This document shows positions 63,510 through 64,000 of a DNA stretch of 64,000 nucleotides, piece after piece. The translations under genes and the position numbers were made by a program. The notes beneath the pieces are model-generated. The model saw only the letters and a program-made list of their open reading frames with translations. It was not told the origin of the DNA and ran no database searches. Source of the stretch: Undaria pinnatifida (lineage: Eukaryota; Sar; Phaeophyceae; Laminariales; Alariaceae); NCBI GenBank assembly GCA_012845835.1, contig JABAKD010000014.1, positions 744,001-808,000 on the forward strand, read 5' to 3'. How positions within the stretch are numbered: the stretch's first letter is position 1; each line of letters opens with the position of its first letter.

Positions 63510-64000
63510 ACGTGGAGTACGCTGTGAATATACTAGAATACAAGGTTCCCCTCCGGGAAGTGCCCAAGGGAGTGGCGCAAGAACGAAACCCAAGCATCCA
63601 ACATCTGACCGTCTGTGGGCAAATAAGATGGGTGGTGGTGAAAACTATGTTCTTGTCCGCAGCTCGAGAAGCGGGGTGTAGGGAGGCGCTCTCCCGGGTA
63701 CGGTTCGCTCTCTCCCCGTCGTGGCGGAGAACCGTAAATAAGTGGTAATCCCATGAGTACGTGTCCAGCGCCAGTACTCGTACGATGCGGACTTTTTATA
63801 CGGGCGACTCTTATGCAGTAAATATTGCGTGGTAAAAAATGAAAGGTCGAAAGGTGGATGTTCAACCGGCAAAAAAAAACAAAATCAACAGTTGTTCCTT
63901 GCGCCGTCTTTCTATCGTGGTTTCCTGTTTCGTATGGAAATCAGCAATTTCAGAATAAGTACTCTTCGTGTCTTGTTGAGAGAGATATTGAACTTCACGA
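63510..64000. other. no recognisable feature at the window end
   Basis: Frames on the two strands overlap and are unrecognised. A further DEK exon may lie beyond. Confidence 0.4.

Overview
This is a nuclear, eukaryotic, intron-rich and repeat-rich window. The coding sequence is a small fraction of it. Long introns, GT-AG splice sites, many CTG/CAG and CTA trinucleotide runs and a stramenopile-like style of decayed Ty3 and Copia polyproteins suggest a brown alga (Phaeophyceae). That is inference; no rRNA or telomere is present to prove it.

The one complete gene I can read is on the minus strand, 47562 down to 26139. Thirteen exons join in frame through twelve GT-AG introns into a 668-residue electron-transfer flavoprotein:ubiquinone oxidoreductase (ETF-QO, ETFDH), with a mitochondrial presequence, an N-terminal FAD motif and the C-terminal 4Fe-4S cysteines. 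It spans 21.4 kb, and its introns hold transposon debris, tandem repeats and a piece of mitochondrial DNA (nad4). Its oddest property is that at least eight of the thirteen exons have tandem partial copies of their own edge (splice site plus adjoining exon sequence) in the neighbouring intron or 3' flank.

Layout. 0.2-3.5 kb: a broken, unrecognised plus-strand coding region. 3.5-7.9 kb: no recognisable gene, with a hairpin and MITE-like repeats. 8.2-22.1 kb: an array of about fifteen imperfect foldback (inverted-repeat) units, interrupted by a tRNA-derived SINE cluster, a MITE and a complete but apparently non-autonomous LTR retrotransposon (18118-21087) with a 5-bp target duplication. 22.1-26.1 kb: dispersed and tandem repeats and a perfect 36-bp palindrome. 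26.1-47.6 kb: ETFDH. 47.6-60.7 kb: intergenic DNA with a decayed Ty3/gypsy element, MITEs, a hexamer array and a 2.2-kb inverted repeat. 60.7 kb to the end: the first two exons of a plus-strand gene resembling DEK chromatin proteins, probably continuing past the window.

The two recognisable host genes have no evident shared function: one is mitochondrial fatty-acid/amino-acid electron transfer, the other probably chromatin. The rest is mostly the record of repeated insertion, nesting and local tandem duplication.
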